From JBBECF01 sp040881945 (GTDB taxonomy: Bacteria; Pseudomonadota; Alphaproteobacteria; Dongiales; Dongiaceae), in contig JBBECF010000095.1 of the NCBI GenBank assembly GCA_040881945.1, positions 1-28,298 of the forward strand: DNA of 28,298 nt. Direction: 5' to 3'. Positions 7,623-15,433 of this stretch are shown here, piece by piece (the first letter of the stretch is position 1; each line of letters opens with the position of its first letter). Under the pieces are notes generated by a model. It was not told the DNA's origin. It ran no database searches and worked only from the letters and a program-made list of their open reading frames with translations. Position numbers and translations under genes: made by a program.

Positions 7623-8629
7623 CCCGCATCGCCGTCATCTTCGGCTGCGCCGGGCCGACGCTCGACGACGCGGAGCGGCGTTTCTTCCGCGCCGCCGACC
7701 CGCTCGGCTTCATCCTGTTCAAGCGCAACTGCGCCGCGCCCGAACAGGTCCGTCGGCTGGTCGGCGAATTGCGCGACGCCGTGGGCCGGGCCGACGCCCC
7801 GGTCCTCATCGACCAGGAAGGCGGGCGCGTGACGCGGCTTGGCCCACCGCACTGGCGCACCGCGCCGCCGGCCGCCCGCTTCGGTCTGTTGGCGGCGCGC
7901 GACCGCGACGCGGCGATCGAGGCAACCCGGGTCAACGCCCGGCTCCTGGCCGCCGATCTGGCCGACCTCGGCATCACCGTCGACTGCGCGCCGGTGCTCG
8001 ACCTGCGGCTGCCCGGCGCGCATGACGCGATCGGCGACCGCGCCTTCCATTCCGATCCCGAGGTGGTGGCGTTGCTCGGCCGCGCCATGGCCGAAGGGCT
8101 GCTGGCGGGCGGGGTGATCCCGGTCGTCAAGCACATGCCGGGGCACGGCCGGGCGATGGTCGACAGCCATGCCGCGCTGCCACGGGTGGCGACCTCGCGC
8201 TCGGAGCTGGAGCACACCGACTTCCGCCCGTTCCGCGCGCTCAACGACCTGCCGTGGGGGATGACCGCCCATGTCGTTTTCGAGGCGATCGATCCGGCGC
8301 GGCCGACGAGTACGTCGCCGATCGTGATCGGCGAGGTCATCCGCGGCCATATCGGGTTCGACGGCCTGCTGGTCTCCGACGATGTGTCGATGCAGGCCCT
8401 CGAGGGCAGCCTCGCCGACCGGACCCGCGCCGCGCTGGCGGCCGGCTGCGACGTGGCCCTGCACTGCAACGCCCGGATACAGGAGATGGAGGCGGTGGCC
8501 GCCGCGGCCGCGCCCCTGTCCGTACGGGCGGTCGAGCGTCTGGCGCGCGGCCGGGAGCGACTCGGGTCGCCCGACGCGGCCGAGCGGCCCGCGCTCGCGG
8601 CGCGACTCGAAACGCTGTTGCAGGGTTAG
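7619..8629 (+). CDS. nagZ: Beta-N-acetylhexosaminidase NagZ (GH3)
   Basis: A 336-residue single-domain glycoside hydrolase family 3 enzyme. NagZ removes N-acetylglucosamine from recycled anhydro-muropeptides in the cytoplasm. It shows PLGFILFKRN, LIDQEGGRVTRL (65-74), the loop with the general acid/base His in KHMPGHGR (171-178) followed by DSH, and the nucleophile region LLVSDDVSMQAL (Asp 254 and Asp 255). There is no signal peptide, as expected for a cytosolic recycling enzyme. The frame is open 16 codons upstream, but ATG 7619 gives the standard N terminus MTRIAVIFG and the ATGA overlap with the SPOR gene. Confidence 0.94.
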   Translation: MTRIAVIFGCAGPTLDDAERRFFRAADPLGFILFKRNCAAPEQVRRLVGELRDAVGRADAPVLIDQEGGRVTRLGPPHWRTAPPAARFGLLAARDRDAAIEATRVNARLLAADLADLGITVDCAPVLDLRLPGAHDAIGDRAFHSDPEVVALLGRAMAEGLLAGGVIPVVKHMPGHGRAMVDSHAALPRVATSRSELEHTDFRPFRALNDLPWGMTAHVVFEAIDPARPTSTSPIVIGEVIRGHIGFDGLLVSDDVSMQALEGSLADRTRAALAAGCDVALHCNARIQEMEAVAAAAAPLSVRAVERLARGRERLGSPDAAERPALAARLETLLQG

Positions 8630-8641
8630 GCGTCGGGGACG

Positions 8642-9337
8642 ATGTTCGGGTCCGACGCCGCCGGCCTGCTCTACACGGCGTCCGTTTGGGTACTGCCGAT
8701 CCTGATCGCCATCACGTTTCACGAGGCCGCGCACGGCTTCGTCGCCTGGCGTCTGGGCGACGACACCGCCTATCGCCTGGGGCGGGTCACCTTCAATCCG
8801 CTGCGCCACGTCGACCCGTTCGGAACGGTGTTGCTGCCGGCGCTGCTGCTGTTGATACGGGCGCCGTTCCTGTTCGGCTACGCCAAGCCGGTCCCCGTCC
8901 GATTCGACCGCCTGCGGGCGCCGCGGCGCGACATGGTTCTGGTGGCGGCGGCCGGCCCGGCGATCAACATCGTGCTGGCGCTGGTTTCGGCCGTGCTGAT
9001 TCATCTGGCCGACCGGCTGCCGGTCGTGGCGGCCGACTGGTCGGTGCAGACGCTCGCCAACTCGGTGCGCCTGAACCTGGTGCTGGCCGTCTTCAACATG
9101 CTGCCGCTGCCGCCCTTGGACGGCGGTCGGGTGGCGGTCGGCCTGTTGCCGAGGACGCTGGCGCTGCCGCTCGCCCGGCTCGAGCGCTGGGGCATGCTGA
9201 TTTTGATCGGGGTCCTGTTCGTGCTGCCGCTGGCCGGCGAGCAACTCGGCCTCGATCTGGATATACTGGGCTGGCTGGTCGGCGTTCCCGTGCAATATCT
9301 GCTGCGGCTGATCGTCGCGATCGCCGGCCTCGGTTAG
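8642..9337 (+). CDS. M50 (site-2-protease-like) membrane metalloprotease
   Basis: A 231-residue polytopic membrane protein. The zinc motif HEAAH is at 27-31 in the first helix, and the third ligand region, NMLPLPPLDGGR with Asp 160, lies in a later helix. These two motifs define the minimal site-2 protease group without a PDZ or CBS domain. Such proteases cleave substrates within the membrane, but I cannot name the substrate. The conserved FNPLRHVDPFGT block and AAAGPAINI are also family features. It starts 12 bases after the nagZ stop and ends eight bases before scpA, so it is probably in the same operon. Confidence 0.9.
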   Translation: MFGSDAAGLLYTASVWVLPILIAITFHEAAHGFVAWRLGDDTAYRLGRVTFNPLRHVDPFGTVLLPALLLLIRAPFLFGYAKPVPVRFDRLRAPRRDMVLVAAAGPAINIVLALVSAVLIHLADRLPVVAADWSVQTLANSVRLNLVLAVFNMLPLPPLDGGRVAVGLLPRTLALPLARLERWGMLILIGVLFVLPLAGEQLGLDLDILGWLVGVPVQYLLRLIVAIAGLG

Positions 9338-9345
9338 GAGCGGCC

Positions 9346-10125
9346 ATGTCCGTCGAAGACTCGTTCGAGGAGCCCCTGCCGGAGCCGCCGGCCGAAGCCG
9401 AGTTCCGGCTCGACCTCGATGGCTATGAAGGGCCGATCGACGTGCTGTTGATGCTCGCCCGCGAGCAGAAGGTCGACCTTGCCCATCTCTCCATCCTCCA
9501 GCTCGCCGACCAGTATCTCGCCTTCATCGCGCAGGCGCGGGGCCTGCGGCTCGAACTGGCGGCCGACTACCTGGTGATGGCGGCCTGGCTCGCCTATCTC
9601 AAATCGAAGCTGCTGCTGCCGGAGCCGGCGGCTGACGGCGAGCCGACCGGCGCCGCGCTGGCGGCCGCGCTGGCGTTCCAGTTGCAGCGGCTGGAGGCGA
9701 TGCGGCAGGCCGGGGCGCGGCTGATGGCGCGGCCGCGGCTGGGCCAGGACGTCTTCGCCCGCGGCGCGCCGGAGCCGATCCGCGTGGTCGCGACGCCGGT
9801 CTATCGGCTGACGCTCTACGAGCTGTTGCGCGGCTATGCGACCCATGCGGGGCAACGTCAGACGGCGATGTTGCGCATTCCGCTGACCGATCTCTATTCG
9901 ATGGACGAGGCGTTGAAGCGGCTCGGCGAGATGCTGGGCCACAGCCCGGACTGGCGCGCGATCACGAGCTTCCTGCCGCCGGACATGCTGCTGGGCCTGC
10001 GCCGGCGCTCGGCGCTGGCGGCGACCTTCGCCGCCAGTCTCGAGCTGGTGCGATCGGGCCGGGCGCAACTCCGCCAGGACGGCACCTTTGGGCCGATCTA
10101 TCTGCGTCGTTCCGTCGTCGAATGA
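9346..10125 (+). CDS. scpA: Segregation and condensation protein A
   Basis: A 259-residue kleisin subunit that bridges SMC heads in bacterial condensin. After an acidic N terminus, the sequence has LDGYEGPIDVLLMLAREQKVDL, then ISILQLADQYL-like and YLVMAAWLAYLKSKLLLP blocks, all standard in ScpA N-terminal helices. The C-terminal winged-helix region (about 200-259) includes FGPIYLRR. ATG 9346 is chosen because it follows a TAGGAG ribosome-binding sequence and precedes the family N terminus; the frame itself is open far upstream. scpB follows after ten bases, as usual for this pair. No SMC gene is in the window. Confidence 0.93.
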   Translation: MSVEDSFEEPLPEPPAEAEFRLDLDGYEGPIDVLLMLAREQKVDLAHLSILQLADQYLAFIAQARGLRLELAADYLVMAAWLAYLKSKLLLPEPAADGEPTGAALAAALAFQLQRLEAMRQAGARLMARPRLGQDVFARGAPEPIRVVATPVYRLTLYELLRGYATHAGQRQTAMLRIPLTDLYSMDEALKRLGEMLGHSPDWRAITSFLPPDMLLGLRRRSALAATFAASLELVRSGRAQLRQDGTFGPIYLRRSVVE

Positions 10126-10135
10126 GGGCCGGCAC

Positions 10136-10819
10136 ATGACCGACGATCGTTACGACCTGCTGCGACTGCTCGAAGCGATGCTGTTCGCCAGCGCCGAGCC
10201 GCTGCCGGCGGCCGCGCTCGCCGGCCGCCTGCCCGAGGGCGCCGACGCCGCCGGCCTGCTCGACGAGCTGGCCGGGCTCTATGCCAATCGCGGCGTCAAC
10301 CTGGTCTGCCGCGACGGGTTCTGGGCCTTCCGCACCGCGCCCGATCTGGCGTCCCGGCTGCAGATCGAACGGCAGGTGTCGCGCCGGCTGTCGCGCGCCG
10401 CCGTCGAGACGCTCGCCGTCGTCGCCTACCACCAGCCGGTGACCCGTGCCGAGATCGAAGAGATCCGCGGCGTCGCTCTGTCCCGAGGCACGCTCGACGC
10501 GCTGCTCGAGGCGGGCTGGATCCGACCCAAGGGCCGGCGCCGCACGCCCGGCCGTCCCGTCACCTGGGTGACGACTCCGGCCTTCTATGACCATTTCGGG
10601 CTGGAGGGCCGCGACGCCCTGCCCGGCATCGAGGAGTTGAGGGCGGCCGGCCTGCTCGAGACGCGTTCGACGGTGGCGACGCTGGGGGCGGAGGCCATGG
10701 GGCAGCACGAAGCGGCGGACGAGGACGCCGGGGATGCCGACGCCGACGCCGACGCCGAGGACGAGCTGGACGACGAGGCTCTGGCGAATGCCCTGGAAGA
10801 CCTGCCGGGCAAGGAATGA
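10136..10819 (+). CDS. scpB: Segregation and condensation protein B
   Basis: A 227-residue partner of ScpA and SMC with two winged-helix domains. Diagnostic segments are LLEAMLFASAEPL at the N terminus, AAVETLAVVAYHQPVTRAEIE in the middle and GRPVTWVTTPAFYDHFGL near the C terminus. From about residue 195 it carries an acidic tail rich in Asp, Glu and Ala. The tail is partly encoded by a tandem GCCGAC hexamer (10736-10759) that could change length by slippage without breaking the frame. The start ATG 10136 follows GAGGGCCGG, and the frame is open 16 codons upstream. It ends this operon. Confidence 0.92.
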   Translation: MTDDRYDLLRLLEAMLFASAEPLPAAALAGRLPEGADAAGLLDELAGLYANRGVNLVCRDGFWAFRTAPDLASRLQIERQVSRRLSRAAVETLAVVAYHQPVTRAEIEEIRGVALSRGTLDALLEAGWIRPKGRRRTPGRPVTWVTTPAFYDHFGLEGRDALPGIEELRAAGLLETRSTVATLGAEAMGQHEAADEDAGDADADADAEDELDDEALANALEDLPGKE

Positions 10820-10843
10820 CGCGGCCGAGCCGCAGGGCTTCTG

Positions 10844-10866
10844 TTGCAAATGAGAATAATTCGCAA
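10844..10866. promoter_or_regulatory. Fur-like operator
   Basis: The 23-base site has arms TTGCaAAT and ATTcGCAA that are inverted copies except for one position, around a GAGAATA centre. It is strikingly AT-rich against its surroundings and resembles alphaproteobacterial Fur boxes of the type TGCAAATGAGAATNATT. It lies about 100 bases before the iron-transport-type permease. Iron-dependent repression of that operon is the natural inference; the exact regulator (Fur, Mur or another) cannot be told. Confidence 0.65.
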
Positions 10867-10966
10867 TACACTCGGCCGCGAATCGGCGCGGCCGCATGGC
10901 GACCGGCGCGACGGTCCTGAGTTCACGACCGAACCGTAAGGCGGAGAGCGACCCGGCGGGTAAGCC

Positions 10967-12661
10967 ATGGCCACGGCCTTTGTCACGCGCGAAGACCTGC
11001 GACACCCGCGCTCCCGGCGGCGCGGCGCGCTGAACGGCTGGACGCTGTTCACGCTCGCCGTCGCCGCCGCTGTGGCGACGCCGGTGCTCGTCGTGGCCAG
11101 CTTCGTCCTCGTCCCGACCGGCGAAGTCTGGGACCATCTCGCGGCGACCGTGCTGCCGCGCTACCTGCGCAATTCCGTGCTGCTCATCCTCGGGGTCGGG
11201 GCCGGCGTGCTAATCGGCGGGGTCGGGACGGCCTGGCTGGTGACGGTCTGCCGCTTTCCCGGCCGGCGGCTGTTCGAGTGGGCGCTGCTGCTGCCGATGG
11301 CGCTGCCGGCCTATGTGATCGCCTACACCTATGCCGGCCTCATGGACTTCGCCGGGCCGGTGCAGACGCTGCTGCGCGAGAGCTTCGGGTGGTCGCGGGC
11401 GGATTATTGGTTTCCGCAGGTGCGCTCGCTGCCCGGCGCCATCCTCATGATGACGCTGGTGCTCTATCCCTATGTCTATCTGCTGGCGCGCGCCGCCTTC
11501 CTCGAACAGTCGGCTTGCGTGCTCGAGGTCAGCCGCACGCTCGGCTGCGGCCCGTGGCGCAGCTTCGCCACCGTGGCCCTGCCGCTGGCCCGTCCGGCGA
11601 TCGCCGCCGGCGTCGCGCTGGCGCTCATGGAGGCGCTGAACGATTTCGGGGCGGTGCAGCATTTCGGGGTCGACACCTTCACCACCGGCATCTACCGCAC
11701 CTGGCTGGGCATGGGAGAGCCGGCCGCCGCGGCGCAACTCGCGGCCATCCTGCTGTTGTTCATATTCGCCGTCCTTTTGCTCGAACGCTGGTCGCGGGGG
11801 CGGCGCGGCTTCGCGCACAGCTCGACGCGGTATCGCGATCTGCCGCGCTATCGGCTCGACGGTCCGAAGCGGTGGGCGGCCGCCGTGTTCTGCGCCCTGC
11901 CGCTGCTGTTCGGCTTCGTCATCCCGGTCGGCGCCCTGCTCGACGGCACGCTGGCGACCGCCGAAGGCTGGGTGGACCGGGACTTTCTGCGCTTGGTCGC
12001 GAACAGCTTCATCCTGGCGGCCGTCGCGGCGTCCCTGGCGGTCGCGATCGCGGTGTTGATGGCCTACGCGCTGCGGCTGCGGCGCAACCGCTTCATCGTC
12101 GGGGCGGCGCGCGTGGCCAGCATGGGCTACGCCGTGCCGGGTTCGGTGATCGCGGTCGGGGTCATGCTGCCGCTGGCCGCCATCGACAACGCGCTCGACG
12201 CCTGGACGCGGGCGGCCTTCGGCGTCTCGGTCGGCCTGCTGCTCAGCGGCACGATCTTCGCCGTTACCTTCGCCTACCTGGTGCGCTTCCTGGCGCTGTC
12301 CTTCAACACCGTCGAGGCCAGCCTGGCCAAGGTCACGGCGAACATGGATTACGCCGCGCGGTCGCTCGGCCACGGCCCCGCCGGCACGCTGCGGCGGGTG
12401 CACGGGCCGATGATCCGGGGCAGCGTGCTCACCGCCGGCATCCTCGTCTTCGTCGACGTGATGAAGGAGCTGCCGGCGACGCTCGTCCTGCGCCCATTCG
12501 ATTTCGACACGCTCGCCACGCGCACCTACGAGCTGGCGTCGGACGAGTTGCTGGTCGAGGCGTCCGGCTCGGCCCTGGCCATCGTGCTGGTCGGCATCGT
12601 CCCGGTCGTCCTGTTGTCCCGCGCCATCGCCCGTTCGCGGCCGGGTCATGGCGCCGGATAG
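10967..12661 (+). CDS. Ferric-iron-type ABC transporter permease (FbpB-like, fused two-domain)
   Basis: A 564-residue polytopic inner-membrane protein containing two consecutive permease halves, each with about six helices. Each half carries a cytoplasmic EAA-type loop that contacts the ATPase: EVSRTLGCGPWRSFATVALPL at about 187-207 and DYAARSLGHGPAGTLRRVHGP at about 461-481. MALPAYVIAYTY and ELPATLVLRPFDFDTLATRTYE are typical of the FbpB/SfuB iron permease family, although thiamine permeases (ThiP) are related. The Fur-like box upstream favours iron. No periplasmic binding-protein gene is adjacent. The ATG 10967 lacks a strong Shine-Dalgarno. The 3' end overlaps the ATPase gene by 14 bases. 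Confidence 0.88.
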   Translation: MATAFVTREDLRHPRSRRRGALNGWTLFTLAVAAAVATPVLVVASFVLVPTGEVWDHLAATVLPRYLRNSVLLILGVGAGVLIGGVGTAWLVTVCRFPGRRLFEWALLLPMALPAYVIAYTYAGLMDFAGPVQTLLRESFGWSRADYWFPQVRSLPGAILMMTLVLYPYVYLLARAAFLEQSACVLEVSRTLGCGPWRSFATVALPLARPAIAAGVALALMEALNDFGAVQHFGVDTFTTGIYRTWLGMGEPAAAAQLAAILLLFIFAVLLLERWSRGRRGFAHSSTRYRDLPRYRLDGPKRWAAAVFCALPLLFGFVIPVGALLDGTLATAEGWVDRDFLRLVANSFILAAVAASLAVAIAVLMAYALRLRRNRFIVGAARVASMGYAVPGSVIAVGVMLPLAAIDNALDAWTRAAFGVSVGLLLSGTIFAVTFAYLVRFLALSFNTVEASLAKVTANMDYAARSLGHGPAGTLRRVHGPMIRGSVLTAGILVFVDVMKELPATLVLRPFDFDTLATRTYELASDELLVEASGSALAIVLVGIVPVVLLSRAIARSRPGHGAG

Positions 12662-13742
12662 GGCCGCCGGCATGGTCGCGGCGCTGGCGCTGGAAGGGAT
12701 CCGCCACGCCTTCGACGGGCTGGTCGCGGTGGATCGGCTCGATCTGACGGTGCAGCCGGGCGAGCTCGTCTGCCTGCTCGGGCCGTCCGGCTGCGGCAAG
12801 TCGACGGTGCTGCGCATCGCCGCCGGGCTCGAGGAGTTGCAGCGGGGACGGGTGCGGATGTACGGCCGCGTCGTCGCCGACGATCGCGTCGACCTGCCGC
12901 CGGAGCGGCGCAGCGTCGGCCTGTTGTTCCAGGACTTCGCCCTGTTTCCGCATTTGCGCGTGATCGACAACGTCGCCTTCGGCCTGCGCGCCGTTTCCGG
13001 CGAGCGGCGGCGCGACCGGGCGCTTGCCGTGCTCGATCAGGTCGGCATGGCGGAGTCCGCCGACGCCTTCCCGCACACGCTGTCGGGCGGCCAGCAGCAG
13101 CGCGTCGCCCTGGCCCGGGCGCTCGCGCCGCAGCCGCGGCTGATGCTGCTCGACGAGCCGTTCTCCGGGCTCGACGCGCGGCTGCGCGACCAGGTCCGGG
13201 ACGAGACGCTGCATGTTCTGAAAGCCAGCGGCGCGGCGACGCTGCTGGTCACGCACGACCCCGAGGAGGCGATGTTCATGGCCGACCGCATCGCCCTGAT
13301 GCGCGAGGGCACGATCGTCCAGGACGGCACGCCGACGCATCTCTATTACCGTCCGGCCGACGCCTTCGTCGCCGGCTTCTTCAGCCAGATCAACCGGATG
13401 CGGGCGACGGTTGCGGGCGGGCAGGCGGCCACGCCGTTCGGGCCGGTGGCCGCGGCCGGGATGCGGGACGGCGCGGCCGTCGAGGTCCTGGTCCGCCCGG
13501 ACGCGCTGCGGCTGGCGCGCGCCGACGGGTCGGCCCCCGGCCCGGCGTCGGCGCGCGTCCTGGCGGCCCGGCTGCTCGGTCGCACCAGCCTGGTCCACCT
13601 CGAGGCGCGCGACCGGGACGGGCGGCTCCTGCATCTCCATGCGCGCATGCCGGGCCGGTTCCTGCCGGCGGAGAACGAGTTCGTCGTCGTCGCCCTCGAT
13701 CACAGCCAAGCCTTTGTATTTCCGGTCGAACCGCCTAAATAA
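12648..13742 (+). CDS. Ferric-iron-type ABC transporter ATPase (FbpC-like)
   Basis: A 364-residue ATP-binding subunit that powers the preceding permease. Walker A is GPSGCGKST (45-53), the Q-loop Gln is 95, the signature LSGGQQQR starts at 145, Walker B is LMLLDEP (165-171), and the switch His is 203 in VTHDPEEAM. A C-terminal regulatory or TOBE-like domain occupies about 275-360, as in FbpC and PotA-type ATPases. ATG 12648 overlaps the permease gene; a second in-frame ATG at 12672 would shorten it by eight residues and is also possible. The assignment to iron rests on the permease and the upstream operator, not on the ATPase itself. Confidence 0.89.
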   Translation: MAPDRAAGMVAALALEGIRHAFDGLVAVDRLDLTVQPGELVCLLGPSGCGKSTVLRIAAGLEELQRGRVRMYGRVVADDRVDLPPERRSVGLLFQDFALFPHLRVIDNVAFGLRAVSGERRRDRALAVLDQVGMAESADAFPHTLSGGQQQRVALARALAPQPRLMLLDEPFSGLDARLRDQVRDETLHVLKASGAATLLVTHDPEEAMFMADRIALMREGTIVQDGTPTHLYYRPADAFVAGFFSQINRMRATVAGGQAATPFGPVAAAGMRDGAAVEVLVRPDALRLARADGSAPGPASARVLAARLLGRTSLVHLEARDRDGRLLHLHARMPGRFLPAENEFVVVALDHSQAFVFPVEPPK

Positions 13743-13765
13743 CAGGCTTCGGCCCGGATCATGCG

Positions 13766-13794
13766 TTGCAGCGGGATGGGGATTTTGCGATAGT
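13766..13794 (+). promoter_or_regulatory. Possible tatABC promoter
   Basis: TTGCAG (13766-13771) and GATAGT (13789-13794) are 17 bases apart, about 40 bases before the tatA ATG. The same TTGC...TA-AGT pattern appears before yajC in this window, which lends some support. Consensus matching only. Confidence 0.4.
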
Positions 13795-13835
13795 CCACCG
13801 CAACGACGGAATGAATCTCTTAAGGAGAACCCGCG

Positions 13836-14063
13836 ATGGGTAGTTTCAGTATTTGGCACTGGCTGATCGTCCTGGCGGTCATCCTTCTGTTGTTCGGCGG
13901 CGCCGGCAAGATCCCGCGGCTGATGCGCGACATGGGCCAGGGAATCAACGCGTTCAAGAAGGGGCTGAAAGAGGACGGCAAGGACAAGGACGACGCGGAT
14001 CCCGACAAGGCCCTTGAAGCCGACCGCGCCGCCGCGACGCGGAAGGACAACGTCGCCAGCTAG
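13836..14063 (+). CDS. tatA: Twin-arginine translocase subunit TatA
   Basis: A 75-residue protein with an N-terminal membrane helix (about 6-21) ending in the family hinge FGGAGKIPRLMRDMG. An amphipathic helix (GINAFKKGLKE) follows, then a charged, disordered tail. TatA oligomers form the pathway through which folded proteins with RR signal peptides cross the inner membrane. A strong AAGGAG ribosome-binding site (13822-13827) lies nine bases before ATG 13836. It heads tatA-tatB-tatC. Confidence 0.95.
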   Translation: MGSFSIWHWLIVLAVILLLFGGAGKIPRLMRDMGQGINAFKKGLKEDGKDKDDADPDKALEADRAAATRKDNVAS

Positions 14064-14104
14064 ACCTTGCCGGCCGGGCTTTCCAAAGCCTGAGAGGCGC
14101 CCCA

Positions 14105-14545
14105 ATGTTCGACATCGGCTGGTCGGAAATGGCGGTGATCGCGATCGTCGCGCTCATCGTCATCGGCCCGAAGGAGCTTCCGAACGCGCTGCGCAGCGTG
14201 GCCAAGTGGGTCAAGCAGGCGCGCCGGCTGGCGCGCGAGTTCCAGGGCGGCATCGACCAGATCGTGCGCGAGGCGGAGCTCGACGACGCGCGCAAGGCGG
14301 TGCAGTCGGCGAGCACGTATAACGTGCGCCGCGAAATCGAAAAGACCATCGATCCGACCGGCGACCTGGCGCGCGCCATCGATCCCGACGTTCCAGACGC
14401 CGCCGGCAGCGGCCCGACGCCGAAGCGCGAGGAGCCGGCGGCGCTCGGACCCGCCGACGCCGTGGCGGACGAGGCGGCCGCGGCCGCGGCCGAGGCGCCG
14501 CCCGCGCCCGCGGCGGAGCCGGCGGCGCAGCAAAAAAGCGCATAG
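14105..14545 (+). CDS. tatB: Twin-arginine translocase subunit TatB
   Basis: A 146-residue protein opening with MFDIGWSEMAVIAIVALIVIGPKELP, the standard TatB membrane helix and Gly-Pro hinge. A long amphipathic helix follows (about 25-75), then an Ala/Pro/Glu-rich tail. With TatC it forms the receptor for RR signal peptides. The N-terminal Glu 8 and the longer length separate it from TatA. It lies 41 bases after tatA and three bases before the tatC GTG. The low-complexity tail is encoded by a GCC/GCG-rich stretch (about 14460-14530). Confidence 0.94.
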   Translation: MFDIGWSEMAVIAIVALIVIGPKELPNALRSVAKWVKQARRLAREFQGGIDQIVREAELDDARKAVQSASTYNVRREIEKTIDPTGDLARAIDPDVPDAAGSGPTPKREEPAALGPADAVADEAAAAAAEAPPAPAAEPAAQQKSA

Positions 14546-14548
14546 ACG

Positions 14549-15364
14549 GTGGCCGACAACGAAGAGGACGGCAAGAAGATGCCGTTGCTCGATCATCTGG
14601 TCGAGCTGCGCAGTCGTCTTCTTTATTCGGCAATCGCCCTGTTCGTGGCGTTCGTCGGCTGCTTCTTCGTCGCCCAGGAGATTTTCGATTTCCTGGCCCA
14701 GCCGCTGGCCAACATCCTGCTCGAGGAGACCGGGCGGCGCTTCATCTACACCGACCTGGCGGAGGTCTTCTTTACCCAGGTAAAGGTCGCCTTCTTCGGG
14801 GCGTTGGTGGTCACGTTTCCGGTCTTCGCGGGCCAGATCTGGGCGTTCGCGGCGCCGGGCCTGTACAAGCACGAAAAGTCGGCGTTCCTGCCGTTTCTGG
14901 TGGCGACGCCGGTCCTGTTCCTGACCGGCGCGGCCATCCTCTATTACCTGTTGATGCCGGTGGCGTGGCAGTTCTTCCTCGGCTTCCAAACGAGCGGCGG
15001 GCCGGACTCGCTGCCGATCGAGCTCGAGGCCCGGGTCGGCGAGTATGTCACGCTGGTGATGCGCCTGATCTTCGCCTTCGGGCTCTCTTTTCAGCTTCCG
15101 GTGTTGCTGACGCTGTTGGCGCGGGTCGGGATCGTGTCGTCCAAGGGCCTGGCCGCGAAACGGAAATACGCCATCGTCGGGACGTTCATCGTGGCGGCGA
15201 TCATCACCCCGCCCGATCCGATCAGCCAGATCAGCCTGGCGGTGCCGATACTCGTGCTCTACGAGATTTCGATTCTCCTCGCCAAGCTCGTCGAGAAGAA
15301 TCGCGCCCGGCGGGAGCGGCAGCAGGAGGGCGCCGGGCCCGGCAGCGACATCGCGTCGGTATAG
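14549..15364 (+). CDS. tatC: Twin-arginine translocase subunit TatC
   Basis: A 271-residue six-helix membrane protein that recognises RR signal peptides. Signature blocks are MPLLDHLVELRSRL near the N terminus, FFTQVKVAFFGALVVTFPV, GLYKHEKSAFLPF and AAIITPPDPISQ near the last helices. I use GTG 14549, which gives the common acidic N-terminal extension (MADNEEDGKK). An internal ATG at 14579 with GAAGAGG upstream is an alternative. The charged C terminus (RARRERQQ) is cytoplasmic. Confidence 0.95.
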   Translation: MADNEEDGKKMPLLDHLVELRSRLLYSAIALFVAFVGCFFVAQEIFDFLAQPLANILLEETGRRFIYTDLAEVFFTQVKVAFFGALVVTFPVFAGQIWAFAAPGLYKHEKSAFLPFLVATPVLFLTGAAILYYLLMPVAWQFFLGFQTSGGPDSLPIELEARVGEYVTLVMRLIFAFGLSFQLPVLLTLLARVGIVSSKGLAAKRKYAIVGTFIVAAIITPPDPISQISLAVPILVLYEISILLAKLVEKNRARRERQQEGAGPGSDIASV

Positions 15365-15391
15365 ACCGCCATCGCCCGCGCACCGTATAAA
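15362..15391 (+). promoter_or_regulatory. Possible serS promoter
   Basis: TAGACC (15362-15367) and TATAAA (15386-15391) are 18 bases apart; the first overlaps the tatC stop. The -10 box stands out in GC-rich DNA and is about 42 bases before the serS ATG. Confidence 0.4.
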
Positions 15392-15433
15392 CGGGCGCAA
15401 TCATCCGACCCTCAAGCGTTCCCGGCGTGAGCC

